Shown here: one piece after another, positions 1 through 7,495 of the stretch
Numbering within the stretch: the stretch's first letter is position 1
How the letters are laid out: every line of letters starts with the position of its first letter
Assembly: GCF_900162725.1 (NCBI RefSeq)
Contig: NZ_LT799418.1
Span: forward strand, 1,541,145 to 1,597,175
Reading direction: 5' to 3'
Source of the DNA: Parabacteroides sp. Marseille-P3160
Lineage (GTDB): Bacteria > Bacteroidota > Bacteroidia > Bacteroidales > Tannerellaceae
Length of the DNA stretch: 56,031 nt
The notes under the pieces: model-generated
Database searches by the model: none
What the model was told of the DNA's origin: nothing
What the model saw: the letters and a program-made list of their open reading frames with translations, nothing else
Made by a program: the position numbers and the translations under genes

Positions 1-89
1 CGTTGAAGTTCCAACGCCGTATCGCACAGGCGGTTAAAAGAGCCCGCCATCTGGCGTTGCTCCCTTATGTAACCGATTTGATGAAATAA
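1..89 (+). CDS. rpsR: 30S ribosomal protein S18, 3' end only
   Basis: The window opens inside this gene; codons run from base 3 and the stop TAA is at 87-89. The visible tail contains LKFQRRIAQAVKRARHLALL and then LPYVTDLMK, the usual C-terminus of S18, a small-subunit protein that packs next to S6 on the ribosome platform. It is followed 24 bases later by the L9 gene, matching the widespread bacterial order rpsF-rpsR-rplI, so it should be the middle gene of that operon. The start and most of the protein lie outside the window. Confidence 0.93.
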   Translation, partial: LKFQRRIAQAVKRARHLALLPYVTDLMK

Positions 90-113
90 TTAAAAAGAAA
101 GAGGAGACAGAAT

Positions 114-557
114 ATGCAAGTTATTTTGAAAGAAGATATAGCGAATTTAGGCTATAAAGACGATATCGTAACAGTGAAAGACGGTTACGGACGTAACTTT
201 CTAATCCCGCAAAGCAAAGCTGTGATTGCTTCGGAATCGGCGCGGAAAGTATTGGCTGAAAACCAGAAGCAGCGTGCGCACAAACTGGCTAAGATAAAGG
301 AAGATGCAGTGGCACTCGCCGCTAAGCTGGAGGGCCTTTCATTGACAATCGGCGCCAAAACAAGTTCTACGGGAACCATTTTTGGTTCGGTGACCAATAT
401 CCAGATTGCGGATGAGTTGGCGAGGAAAGGCTTTGAAGTCGACCGTAAGATTATCTATCTGAAAGATTCGGTCAAAGAGGTTGGAAAATATAAGGCCGTC
501 GTGAAACTTCATCGCGAAGTATCGGTTGAGATACCTTTTGAAGTGATTTCAGAATAA
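114..557 (+). CDS. rplI: 50S ribosomal protein L9
   Basis: This 147-residue protein has the normal L9 length. The N-terminal domain (about 1-50) starts [18 protein letters not shown] and carries [10 protein letters not shown], the L9 signature around the first rRNA-binding surface. A charged helical connector (about 45-75) leads to the C-terminal domain (about 80-147), which binds 23S rRNA. The ATG at 114 lies 24 bases after the S18 stop, so the two genes are co-transcribed. A strong intrinsic terminator follows at 599-641 and ends the operon. Nothing unusual is seen. Confidence 0.97.
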   Translation: MQVILKEDIANLGYKDDIVTVKDGYGRNFLIPQSKAVIASESARKVLAENQKQRAHKLAKIKEDAVALAAKLEGLSLTIGAKTSSTGTIFGSVTNIQIADELARKGFEVDRKIIYLKDSVKEVGKYKAVVKLHREVSVEIPFEVISE

Positions 558-598
558 AAAGAGTAGCCGGGAAACGCGAACCCCGGATTCATAAACAG

Positions 599-641
599 AG
601 CCAGCCCCGGGAACAATCGCTTTTCCGGGGCTGGCTTTTTT
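599..641 (+). terminator. Rho-independent terminator of the rpsR-rplI operon
   Basis: A 12-bp perfect GC-rich stem (AGCCAGCCCCGG at 599-610 with its complement at 625-636) with a 14-base loop is followed by a T run to 641. It sits 41 bases after the rplI stop and before the amidase promoter. Confidence 0.93.
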
Positions 642-705
642 CTTCCGTATCTTGCCGTCTAACATAAATTATGTGATTACTCCGCCTTAAATACGTAAAA
701 AGCAT

Positions 706-713
706 TACTTTTG
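706..713 (+). promoter_or_regulatory. -7 element of the amidase gene
   Basis: TACTTTTG matches the Bacteroidetes housekeeping -7 consensus TAnnTTTG exactly and is followed by C. It lies 24 bases before the ATG at 737. No good -33 TTTG is present at the expected spacing, so only half of the promoter is supported. Confidence 0.6.
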
Positions 714-736
714 CTTTTATATCTACTTAGATTATA

Positions 737-1927
737 ATGAAAGAGAATAAGTATTCCTTTATAAAGATCGGCCTGTTCTTTCTTTTTTCGTTTTTAGCTG
801 TCCCGGCAGTTCAGGCGAAAAGCAAGACTTTCACGGTTGTTATCGATGCAGGACATGGTGGAAAGGATATCGGCGCCCCGGGTACAATCGTGAATGAGAA
901 GGAGATCAACTTGAAGGTCGCGCTTAAACTGGGAGAACTGATCAAAGACGGACATGAGGACGTGAAGGTAGTCTATACGCGGCAAAGTGACCGTTTCGTA
1001 GAACTGGACGAGCGCGCCAACATCGCGAACCGGAATAAGGCCGATCTATTTATTTCGATTCATACCAATGCCGTCAAAAGAGGGAATACTGCCAACGGCA
1101 CAGAAACTTTTACGCTCGGATTGGCCCGCAGTGACGAAAACCTGGAGGTTGCTAAACGGGAAAATTCCGTGATCTTGCTGGAAGATAATTACCTGCAGAA
1201 ATACGAGGGGTTCGACCCTAATTCGACTGAGTCGTATATCATCTTTGAATTCATGCAGACGAAGCACATGGAACAAAGCGTCCAGTTTGCTTCGGAGATC
1301 CAGCGGGCATTCCGGACGGGCAAGCGGGTGGACCGGGGAGTACGCCAGGGAGGACTTCTGGTGTTGCGCAAAACCGGTATGCCGGCCGTTCTCGTGGAGC
1401 TCGGTTTTATTACCAACCGGGAAGAGGAACGGTTTATGAAGTCGGCGGAAGGGCAGAACCTGCTGGCGCGCTGCCTTTATAATGCCTTTACCCGCTATAA
1501 AAGGGATTATGACCGGAAGCTGGGGGGGCAGCCTTCGCAGGTTCGTCCGGCCAGAGAATTGGCTGTCACGGACGATGATATCCGGGAAGCCGATGCGGCC
1601 GGAGATTGGCAAACGGATAACCGGAAGAATGAGGGACGCTCTTCGCTTCGGGACAATGAACTGCAGGAATCGGCCGTTTCTTTTTCTGCCGAGGGAAAGG
1701 TCGTTTATAAAATACAGATATTGACCTCAGGAAAAAAGTTACCGTCTCAATCGAGACTACTAAAAGGATATAAGGATGTTTCCTATTACCGTGAAGGGGG
1801 AATTTATAAGTACACTTACGGTGAAACAACCGATTATAACGAGATTTTACGGTTATACAGAAAAACGGTAAAAGACTTTAAGGACGCTTTTATCATTCGA
1901 TACAAAGGCGGAGAGAAAATAAAATAA
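737..1927 (+). CDS. N-acetylmuramoyl-L-alanine amidase with C-terminal SPOR-like region
   Basis: This 396-residue exported amidase (Amidase_3 type) is predicted to cleave the bond between MurNAc and the stem peptide, as the AmiC enzymes do in cell separation. A signal peptide ends near residue 27 (VQA). The catalytic domain (about 32-260) has VVIDAGHGGKD with the first zinc ligand H40, then SIHTNA with a second His, and VELGF with the catalytic Glu. A linker of low conservation is followed by about 75 residues beginning VVYKIQILTS, which resemble a SPOR peptidoglycan-binding domain. The MCE gene starts 25 bases after the stop, so the two probably form an envelope operon. The start ATG fits the -7 element at 706-713. 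Confidence 0.93.
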   Translation: MKENKYSFIKIGLFFLFSFLAVPAVQAKSKTFTVVIDAGHGGKDIGAPGTIVNEKEINLKVALKLGELIKDGHEDVKVVYTRQSDRFVELDERANIANRNKADLFISIHTNAVKRGNTANGTETFTLGLARSDENLEVAKRENSVILLEDNYLQKYEGFDPNSTESYIIFEFMQTKHMEQSVQFASEIQRAFRTGKRVDRGVRQGGLLVLRKTGMPAVLVELGFITNREEERFMKSAEGQNLLARCLYNAFTRYKRDYDRKLGGQPSQVRPARELAVTDDDIREADAAGDWQTDNRKNEGRSSLRDNELQESAVSFSAEGKVVYKIQILTSGKKLPSQSRLLKGYKDVSYYREGGIYKYTYGETTDYNEILRLYRKTVKDFKDAFIIRYKGGEKIK

Positions 1928-1952
1928 GTATTAATGAAGAGAGCACTATGTT

Positions 1953-2837
1953 ATGAAGACTAAATTTACGAAAGAGTTTAAAATAGGTTTGGCGGCAATC
2001 ATCAGTTTGACTATGTTGTATCTGGGAGTCAACTATCTGAAAGGGATTAATCTATTCAAACCCGCCAACTATTATTATGTAAAATGTACGAACGTGAAGG
2101 ATCTTACGATCTCCAGTCCTGTTTTTGTGGATGGCTTTAAAGTGGGATTGGTACGTGCGATGGTGTATGATTACAATACCATCGGGGATATTACCGTTGA
2201 GATCAGCTTGGAGAAGGGTATGAGAATAAACAAGGGCAGCTATATCCTGGTGGAGAAAACCTTGCTGAGCGGTTCGGAGATGCATCTGCAACTTAATAAA
2301 TATGTGTCGGAATATCTGCCGGCCGGTTCTACCATTGAAGGACGGTTGGGAGACGACGTGATGGCTGCTGTCGAAAAAAACCTGCTGCCGCAGATTGCAC
2401 AGATCCTACCTCGCATCGACTCGCTGTTGCAAGGCTTACAGGCGGTAGTAGCAAATCCGGCCATTACCGAATCCCTGAATCATATTGAGCGCACGACCTA
2501 CAGCCTGGAGCAATCCTCCCGGCAGTTGAACCGGATGCTGAACGGCGATATGCCGTTAATCTTGTCGGATGTAAAAACGATTACCGGAGATCTGGCTGAA
2601 ACGAGCTCCCGCTTGAAATCCCTCGATTTGGAAACAACGATCCGCACAACGAACCAGATGCTGGGAAATCTCCAGCTTACAACGCAAAAGTTAAATTCGA
2701 AGGATAATTCCTTGGGGCTATTACTTAATGATACACTTTTGTATCGAAATCTGATCAATACGACAGACAATGCCTCCAATCTCCTTCTCGATTTAAAGCA
2801 AAATCCTAAAAGGTATGTTCATTTTTCGATTTTCTGA
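1953..2837 (+). CDS. MlaD/MCE family protein
   Basis: This 294-residue protein has one N-terminal membrane anchor (about 8-28, EFKIGLAAIISLTMLYLG) and an MCE domain (about 38-115, containing VKCTNVKDLTISSPVFVDG). An alpha-helical C-terminal half follows, without the long pore loop of larger MCE proteins. MlaD is the substrate-binding ring of the Mla phospholipid transporter between outer and inner membrane. The MlaE/MlaF partners are not in this window. It follows the amidase in the same direction by 25 bases, and a strong terminator (2932-2976) ends the unit. Family assignment is firm; the lipid-transport role is taken from family knowledge. Confidence 0.9.
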   Translation: MKTKFTKEFKIGLAAIISLTMLYLGVNYLKGINLFKPANYYYVKCTNVKDLTISSPVFVDGFKVGLVRAMVYDYNTIGDITVEISLEKGMRINKGSYILVEKTLLSGSEMHLQLNKYVSEYLPAGSTIEGRLGDDVMAAVEKNLLPQIAQILPRIDSLLQGLQAVVANPAITESLNHIERTTYSLEQSSRQLNRMLNGDMPLILSDVKTITGDLAETSSRLKSLDLETTIRTTNQMLGNLQLTTQKLNSKDNSLGLLLNDTLLYRNLINTTDNASNLLLDLKQNPKRYVHFSIF

Positions 2838-2931
2838 TCTGTCGTATTTATAGAATATTCAGATTTTGGAAATTTAGATTAGTTCTAATTTAGAGCGCAG
2901 AGAACATTTTTTTGCGAAAGAAGTTAATAAG

Positions 2932-2976
2932 GCTTTTGTGATCAATCCCTTGCATTGATCACAAAAGCTTTTTTTT
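2932..2976 (+). terminator. Rho-independent terminator after the amidase-MCE unit
   Basis: A perfect 15-bp stem (GCTTTTGTGATCAAT at 2932-2946, complement at 2954-2968) with a 7-base loop runs into eight T residues. It lies about 95 bases after the MCE stop. Confidence 0.92.
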
Positions 2977-3202
2977 GCCACTGTCCGTTCGGATTAAATT
3001 CCGGTGGAGTCTATGGAATAGAAAGGATTTCAATGCTCTTTTATATATTTTCATCAGCTTATCAGATAGTTATAATTAAATGATTGATATTAAATAGTAT
3101 ATTTCCGAAGGCAAAACAGCAAGGAAAACAGCGCTTTTTTATGTGGTTTTTATTTCTAAACTTTGTGGGAAAGAACGAGTATTTATTGTTGGAATTTTTA
3201 GA

Positions 3203-4600
3203 ATGATACAGAATAGTTGTCAAAAAATGTGGGAAAAATGCCTGGAGGTGATTAGAGATATTGTATCCGAGGCGGCCTATAATACGTGGTTTATACCGAT
3301 TGAGCCTTTGTCTTATGAGAATAAAAAATTTACGATCCAGGTGCCCAGCCAATTCTTTTATGAATATCTGGAAGAGAAATATATTAATGTATTAAGGGTA
3401 ACGCTTCATCGTGTATTTGGAGAAGGTACGTCATTAAATTACCGGGTGATGGTAGACCGTTCGTCAGGAGGCACCGTGGATTATCCGGCGGAACAGGCCT
3501 CGATGGCCGTATCCCGGCCCAATGGAAAGGAACCGGCCAAATCGATCGGCCCTTTTTCCCAGGTGGCGCAACGCGAACTGGACTCCCAATTGAATCCGAA
3601 ATATAATTTTGACAACTTCCTGGAAGGAGCGAGTAATAAACTGGTACGTACGGCGGGTGAAACCGTTGCCCAGAATCCGGGGAAGACAACTTTTAATCCC
3701 CTGTTTGTTTATGGTCCTTCTGGCGTAGGCAAAACGCATCTCTGCCATGCAATCGGCATTCGTATCCGTGAACTCCATCCGGAGAAAAGGGTATTGTATG
3801 TCTCTTCCCATCTCTTCCGCGTACAGTTCATCGACGCCGTGCGGAAGAATACGACGAATGATTTCCTGAATTTTTACCAAGGAATCGACGTACTTATACT
3901 GGATGACATACAAGAATTGATCGGTTTGGATAAAACCCAGAATACCTTTTTCCATATATTTAATCATTTGCATCAGTTGGGTAAGCAACTGGTTCTGACT
4001 TCAGATAAGGCGCCGGTGGACTTGCAGGGCCTGGAAGAACGTTTGATTACACGCCTGAAATGGGGATTGACGGCAGAAGTAAACCGTCCGGATCTGGATC
4101 TGAGAAAAAAGATTTTGAGGAATAAAATAGCCTACGAAGGCATTACGGTCCCTGATGAAGTCTTTGAGTTTATTGCTACTAATGTGACGGAGAATGTGCG
4201 GGATCTGGAAGGTATCCTGGTTTCCTTGATGGCGAACGCCCTCATCAATAATCGCGAGATCGATTTACCTTTGGCCAAGCGTGTCATTGGGCAGGCTGTT
4301 CGTTTGGAGAAAAAGGAAATCTCGGTGCAGCGCATCCAAGAGGTTGTTTGTGATTACTTCAATCTCGAACAGGCCCAGATATTGACGACTTCCCGGAAGC
4401 GGGAGATCGTACAAGCCCGGCAGATCACTATGTTTTTAGCCAAGAAATATACCAACTGTTCTCTTGCCCGGATCGGAAAGATTGTCGGAAAGAAGGATCA
4501 TGCCACTGTTTTGCATGCCTGTAAAACAGTCAAAGACCAGATAGAAATAAACAAAAAATTTCGCTCTTCCATTGAAGCTATTGAAGGGATTCTGAGATAA
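3203..4600 (+). CDS. dnaA: Chromosomal replication initiator DnaA
   Basis: DnaA is the AAA+ ATPase that melts the replication origin. From the ATG at 3203 the protein is 465 residues and begins MIQNSCQKMWEKCL, the expected domain I. An in-frame upstream ATG at 3143 would add 20 non-conserved residues, so 3203 is preferred. Domain III has Walker A GPSGVGKTH near 171-179, Walker B VLILDDIQ, and a sensor region LERLITRLKWG (arginine box area). Domain IV has the DNA-binding signature KKDHATVLHACKTV near the C-terminus. No clear cluster of TTATCCACA boxes was seen in the flanking spacers, so I do not call oriC here. Confidence 0.96.
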   Translation: MIQNSCQKMWEKCLEVIRDIVSEAAYNTWFIPIEPLSYENKKFTIQVPSQFFYEYLEEKYINVLRVTLHRVFGEGTSLNYRVMVDRSSGGTVDYPAEQASMAVSRPNGKEPAKSIGPFSQVAQRELDSQLNPKYNFDNFLEGASNKLVRTAGETVAQNPGKTTFNPLFVYGPSGVGKTHLCHAIGIRIRELHPEKRVLYVSSHLFRVQFIDAVRKNTTNDFLNFYQGIDVLILDDIQELIGLDKTQNTFFHIFNHLHQLGKQLVLTSDKAPVDLQGLEERLITRLKWGLTAEVNRPDLDLRKKILRNKIAYEGITVPDEVFEFIATNVTENVRDLEGILVSLMANALINNREIDLPLAKRVIGQAVRLEKKEISVQRIQEVVCDYFNLEQAQILTTSRKREIVQARQITMFLAKKYTNCSLARIGKIVGKKDHATVLHACKTVKDQIEINKKFRSSIEAIEGILR

Positions 4601-4624
4601 GCAGATGCTTATGTTATAAAAAGA

Positions 4625-4655
4625 GGGTGTCTCCTGTGAGATGCCCTTTTCTTTT
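4625..4655 (+). terminator. Rho-independent terminator of dnaA
   Basis: A 9-bp stem with two G-U pairs (GGGTGTCTC at 4625-4633 with GAGATGCCC at 4638-4646) is flanked by A-rich sequence upstream and a T-rich run downstream. It begins 24 bases after the dnaA stop. Confidence 0.8.
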
Positions 4656-4689
4656 TTAATTATATTGGTTTCGATCTGGTTTTTCTTTT

Positions 4690-4798
4690 GGAAAACTTTT
4701 GACTATTCAATTATTTTTTAATTATTTGTTTATTAGTACTTTGATGGTTTTATTCGGAAAACTTCTACTATTTATTTATTTTTTAATTGAATTGTTTG
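4690..4798. repeat. Imperfect direct repeat of about 40 bases in the nrdJ upstream region
   Basis: Two AT-rich copies start with GGAAAACTT at 4690 and 4756. Both continue through a CTATT element, a long A/T stretch containing ATTTTTTAATT, and a TTG-containing end (4690-4728 and 4756-4798). The second copy ends on the TTTG of the predicted nrdJ promoter. It may be a local duplication or a regulator-binding region; the sequence alone does not decide. Confidence 0.5.
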
Positions 4799-4826
4799 GA
4801 TAAGGATTATGAATTGTGTACTATTG
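4795..4826 (+). promoter_or_regulatory. Bacteroidetes-type promoter of nrdJ
   Basis: A -33 TTTG at 4795-4798 is followed after exactly 20 bases by TACTATTG at 4819-4826, one mismatch from the TAnnTTTG consensus. Initiation would fall about 20 bases before the GTG start at 4856. Confidence 0.6.
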
Positions 4827-4855
4827 CAGAAGGAAAATATTTAATATAAATAAGA

Positions 4856-7411
4856 GTGAAAACAAAAACTTACACCTTTGAGGAAGCGTTTCAGGCTTCG
4901 CGGGAATATTTTGCCGGGGATGAGTTGGCCGCCAAGGTTTGGGTCAATAAATATGCGTTGAAAGATGCCTACGGAAATATTTACGAAAAATCTCCGGAGG
5001 ATATGCATCACCGGTTGGCTCAGGAAATTGCCCGGATTGAAAAGAAATATCCGAATCCTCTATCTGAACAGGAATTATTCGATTTACTCGACCACTTCCG
5101 TTATATTGTACCGCAGGGAAGCCCGATGACGGGAATTGGAAATGACTATCAGATCGCTTCCTTGTCGAATTGTTTTGTGATCGGCTTGGATGGGTTGGCT
5201 GATTCCTATGGCGCTATTATTCGTATTGACGAAGAACAGGTACAATTGATGAAGCGTCGGGGAGGAGTAGGTCATGATTTGTCGCATATCCGCCCGAAGG
5301 GTTCGCCGGTAAAGAATTCGGCCCTGACTTCTACCGGACTGGTGCCTTTCATGGAGCGGTATTCCAATTCGACCCGGGAAGTGGCGCAGGACGGAAGGCG
5401 CGGGGCATTAATGCTGAGCGTCTCTATCCGGCATCCGGATGCGGAGTCTTTTATCGATGCGAAAATGACGGAAGGTAAGGTGACGGGTGCCAATGTTTCC
5501 GTCAAGATAGACGATACCTTCATGAAAGCGGCTATCGACGGAACCCCTTATACGCAGCAGTATCCGGTGGATTCCCCGCTCCCGACAACGGTGAAGGAAA
5601 TAGATGCACGTTCTTTATGGAACAAGATTATACATAATGCATGGAAGTCGGCCGAACCGGGAGTATTGTTTTGGGATACTATCCTCCGGGAATCCGTTCC
5701 GGATTCCTATGCAGACCTCGGATTTCGTACCGTGTCTACCAATCCCTGCGGTGAAATACCGCTCTGTCCTTATGACAGCTGTCGCCTGTTGGCTATCAAT
5801 TTATATTCCTATGTTCGGGACCCGTTTACGCCGCAAGCCTCTTTTGATATGGATTTGTTTAAAAAACATGTGGCTTTGGCACAACGCATCATGGATGATA
5901 TTATCGATCTGGAATCGGAGAAAATCGATAAGATATTGGAGAAAATCAAAGCCGATCCGGAGTCTTTGGAGATTAAGCAGCCTGAGATTCATTTGTGGGA
6001 GAAAATCCGTCGGAAAACACTGCTCGGCCGTCGTACGGGTGTGGGTATTACGGCGGAAGGGGATATGCTGGCAGCTTTAGGCTTGCGTTATGGTACGAAA
6101 GAGGCCACCGACTTTGCCGAAAATGTACAGAAGACATTGGCCTTGGCAGCCTATCGCTCATCCACAGTCATAGCGAAGGAGCGCGGGGCCTTTGAAATCT
6201 ACGATGCCAAAAGGGAAGCTTCCAACCCGTTTATCAACCGATTGCGCGAAGCGGATCCCGAATTATATGAAGAGATGGTGAAATACGGCCGCAGGAATAT
6301 TGCCTGTCTGACTATTGCACCGACGGGGACCACGAGTATGATGACACAGACGACTTCTGGCATTGAGCCTGTCTTCCTGCCCGTTTATAAGCGCCGCCGG
6401 AAGGTGAACCCGAACGACACCGAATCCCATGTGGATTTTGTTGATGAGACGGGTGATACTTTTGAAGAGTATATCGTCTACCATCATCATTTCTTAACCT
6501 GGATGAAAGCAAACGGCTATTCCGTTTCGAAGAAATATTCGCAGGATGAAATTGACGATCTGGTAGCTAAATCTCCTTATTACAAGGCAACGTCCAACGA
6601 TGTCGATTGGCTTCAGAAAGTGAAGATGCAAGGGCGTATCCAGAAATGGGTGGACCACTCCATCAGCGTGACGATTAATTTGCCGGAAGACGCATCGGAA
6701 GATTTGGTTAACAAACTCTATGTCGAAGCCTGGAAATCGGGTTGCAAAGGTTGTACGGTCTATCGCGAAGGCTCCCGCTCCGGAATCTTATTGTCCACTG
6801 ATGATAAGAAAAAGAAGAAAGAGAAAGAAGAAAAGGACAAAGACTGCATGGAGCCGCCGGTAATTGTTTCTACCAGGCCCCGAGAGCTGGAGGCGGATGT
6901 AGTGAAGTTCCAGAACAACCGGGAGAAATGGATTGCTTTTGTCGGACTGCTGAAGGGGCGTCCCTACGAAATCTTTACCGGTTTGGCCGATGATGACGAA
7001 GGAATTATGCTTCCGAAGAACATCTTGAAAGGGAAGATCATTAAGAGTTATGATGAAGACGGGAACAAGCATTATGACTTCCAGTTCAGAAATAAGCGTG
7101 GTTATAAAATGACCATTGAAGGATTGGATGGAAAATTTAATCCCGAATATTGGAATTACGCCAAACTTATTTCCGGTGTTTTGCGTTACGGAATGCCTAT
7201 CGACCAGGTGATTAAACTGGTACAGGGAATGGACTTGAACAATGAATCCATCAATACATGGAAGAACGGAGTGGAAAGAGCCTTGAAAAAATACCTGCCC
7301 AACGGCACGGAGGCCAAAGGAGCAAAATGCCCTAATTGTGGTTTCGAAACGTTGGTCTACCAGGAAGGCTGTCTGATCTGTACCAATTGCGGCGCTTCGA
7401 AGTGCGGATAA
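4856..7411 (+). CDS. nrdJ: Adenosylcobalamin-dependent (class II) ribonucleoside-diphosphate reductase
   Basis: NrdJ reduces ribonucleotides to deoxyribonucleotides using a cobalamin-generated thiyl radical. The 851-residue product starts at a GTG codon and opens (M)KTKTYTFEEAF. The core has SLSNCFVIG with the first redox Cys and NPCGEIPL near 296-303, with the radical Cys298 and acidic Glu300. The family signature APTGTTSMM follows. After a Lys/Glu-rich linker (about residues 645-660) the protein ends with a CPNCGFE...CTNCGASKCG zinc-ribbon-like tail that probably re-reduces the active site. No cobalamin riboswitch was recognised upstream. An intrinsic terminator follows at 7441-7466, so it is probably a single-gene unit. 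The need for B12 links loosely to the CobD-like gene at 47847. Confidence 0.95.
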   Translation: MKTKTYTFEEAFQASREYFAGDELAAKVWVNKYALKDAYGNIYEKSPEDMHHRLAQEIARIEKKYPNPLSEQELFDLLDHFRYIVPQGSPMTGIGNDYQIASLSNCFVIGLDGLADSYGAIIRIDEEQVQLMKRRGGVGHDLSHIRPKGSPVKNSALTSTGLVPFMERYSNSTREVAQDGRRGALMLSVSIRHPDAESFIDAKMTEGKVTGANVSVKIDDTFMKAAIDGTPYTQQYPVDSPLPTTVKEIDARSLWNKIIHNAWKSAEPGVLFWDTILRESVPDSYADLGFRTVSTNPCGEIPLCPYDSCRLLAINLYSYVRDPFTPQASFDMDLFKKHVALAQRIMDDIIDLESEKIDKILEKIKADPESLEIKQPEIHLWEKIRRKTLLGRRTGVGITAEGDMLAALGLRYGTKEATDFAENVQKTLALAAYRSSTVIAKERGAFEIYDAKREASNPFINRLREADPELYEEMVKYGRRNIACLTIAPTGTTSMMTQTTSGIEPVFLPVYKRRRKVNPNDTESHVDFVDETGDTFEEYIVYHHHFLTWMKANGYSVSKKYSQDEIDDLVAKSPYYKATSNDVDWLQKVKMQGRIQKWVDHSISVTINLPEDASEDLVNKLYVEAWKSGCKGCTVYREGSRSGILLSTDDKKKKKEKEEKDKDCMEPPVIVSTRPRELEADVVKFQNNREKWIAFVGLLKGRPYEIFTGLADDDEGIMLPKNILKGKIIKSYDEDGNKHYDFQFRNKRGYKMTIEGLDGKFNPEYWNYAKLISGVLRYGMPIDQVIKLVQGMDLNNESINTWKNGVERALKKYLPNGTEAKGAKCPNCGFETLVYQEGCLICTNCGASKCG

Positions 7412-7440
7412 ATTTTAATACGGAAATATTCTGATTTGAA

Positions 7441-7466
7441 AGCGGGGATTATTCTCCGCTTTTTTA
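7441..7466 (+). terminator. Rho-independent terminator of nrdJ
   Basis: A 7-bp stem with one G-U pair (AGCGGGG at 7441-7447, CTCCGCT at 7454-7460) is followed by a T run. It lies between nrdJ and malQ. The TTG-initiated extension of malQ would read through this hairpin, which supports starting malQ at 7496. Confidence 0.85.
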
Positions 7467-7495
7467 TTACTTTCGTCGAAAGAACAATTGAAAGC

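Noticed and set aside
1046-1612. 188-codon open frame opposite the amidase gene
   Set aside because: Antisense to a gene with complete catalytic motifs; composition is that of a shadow frame.
2976-3015. GCCACTGTCC...CCGGTGG stretch resembling part of a cobalamin riboswitch
   Set aside because: Only a short box and a weak hairpin are present; the long conserved B12-box structure is missing and dnaA, not a B12 gene, follows.
2838-3202. Possible oriC upstream of dnaA
   Set aside because: No cluster of TTATCCACA-like boxes or adjacent AT-rich unwinding block could be identified; in Bacteroidetes oriC need not be next to dnaA.
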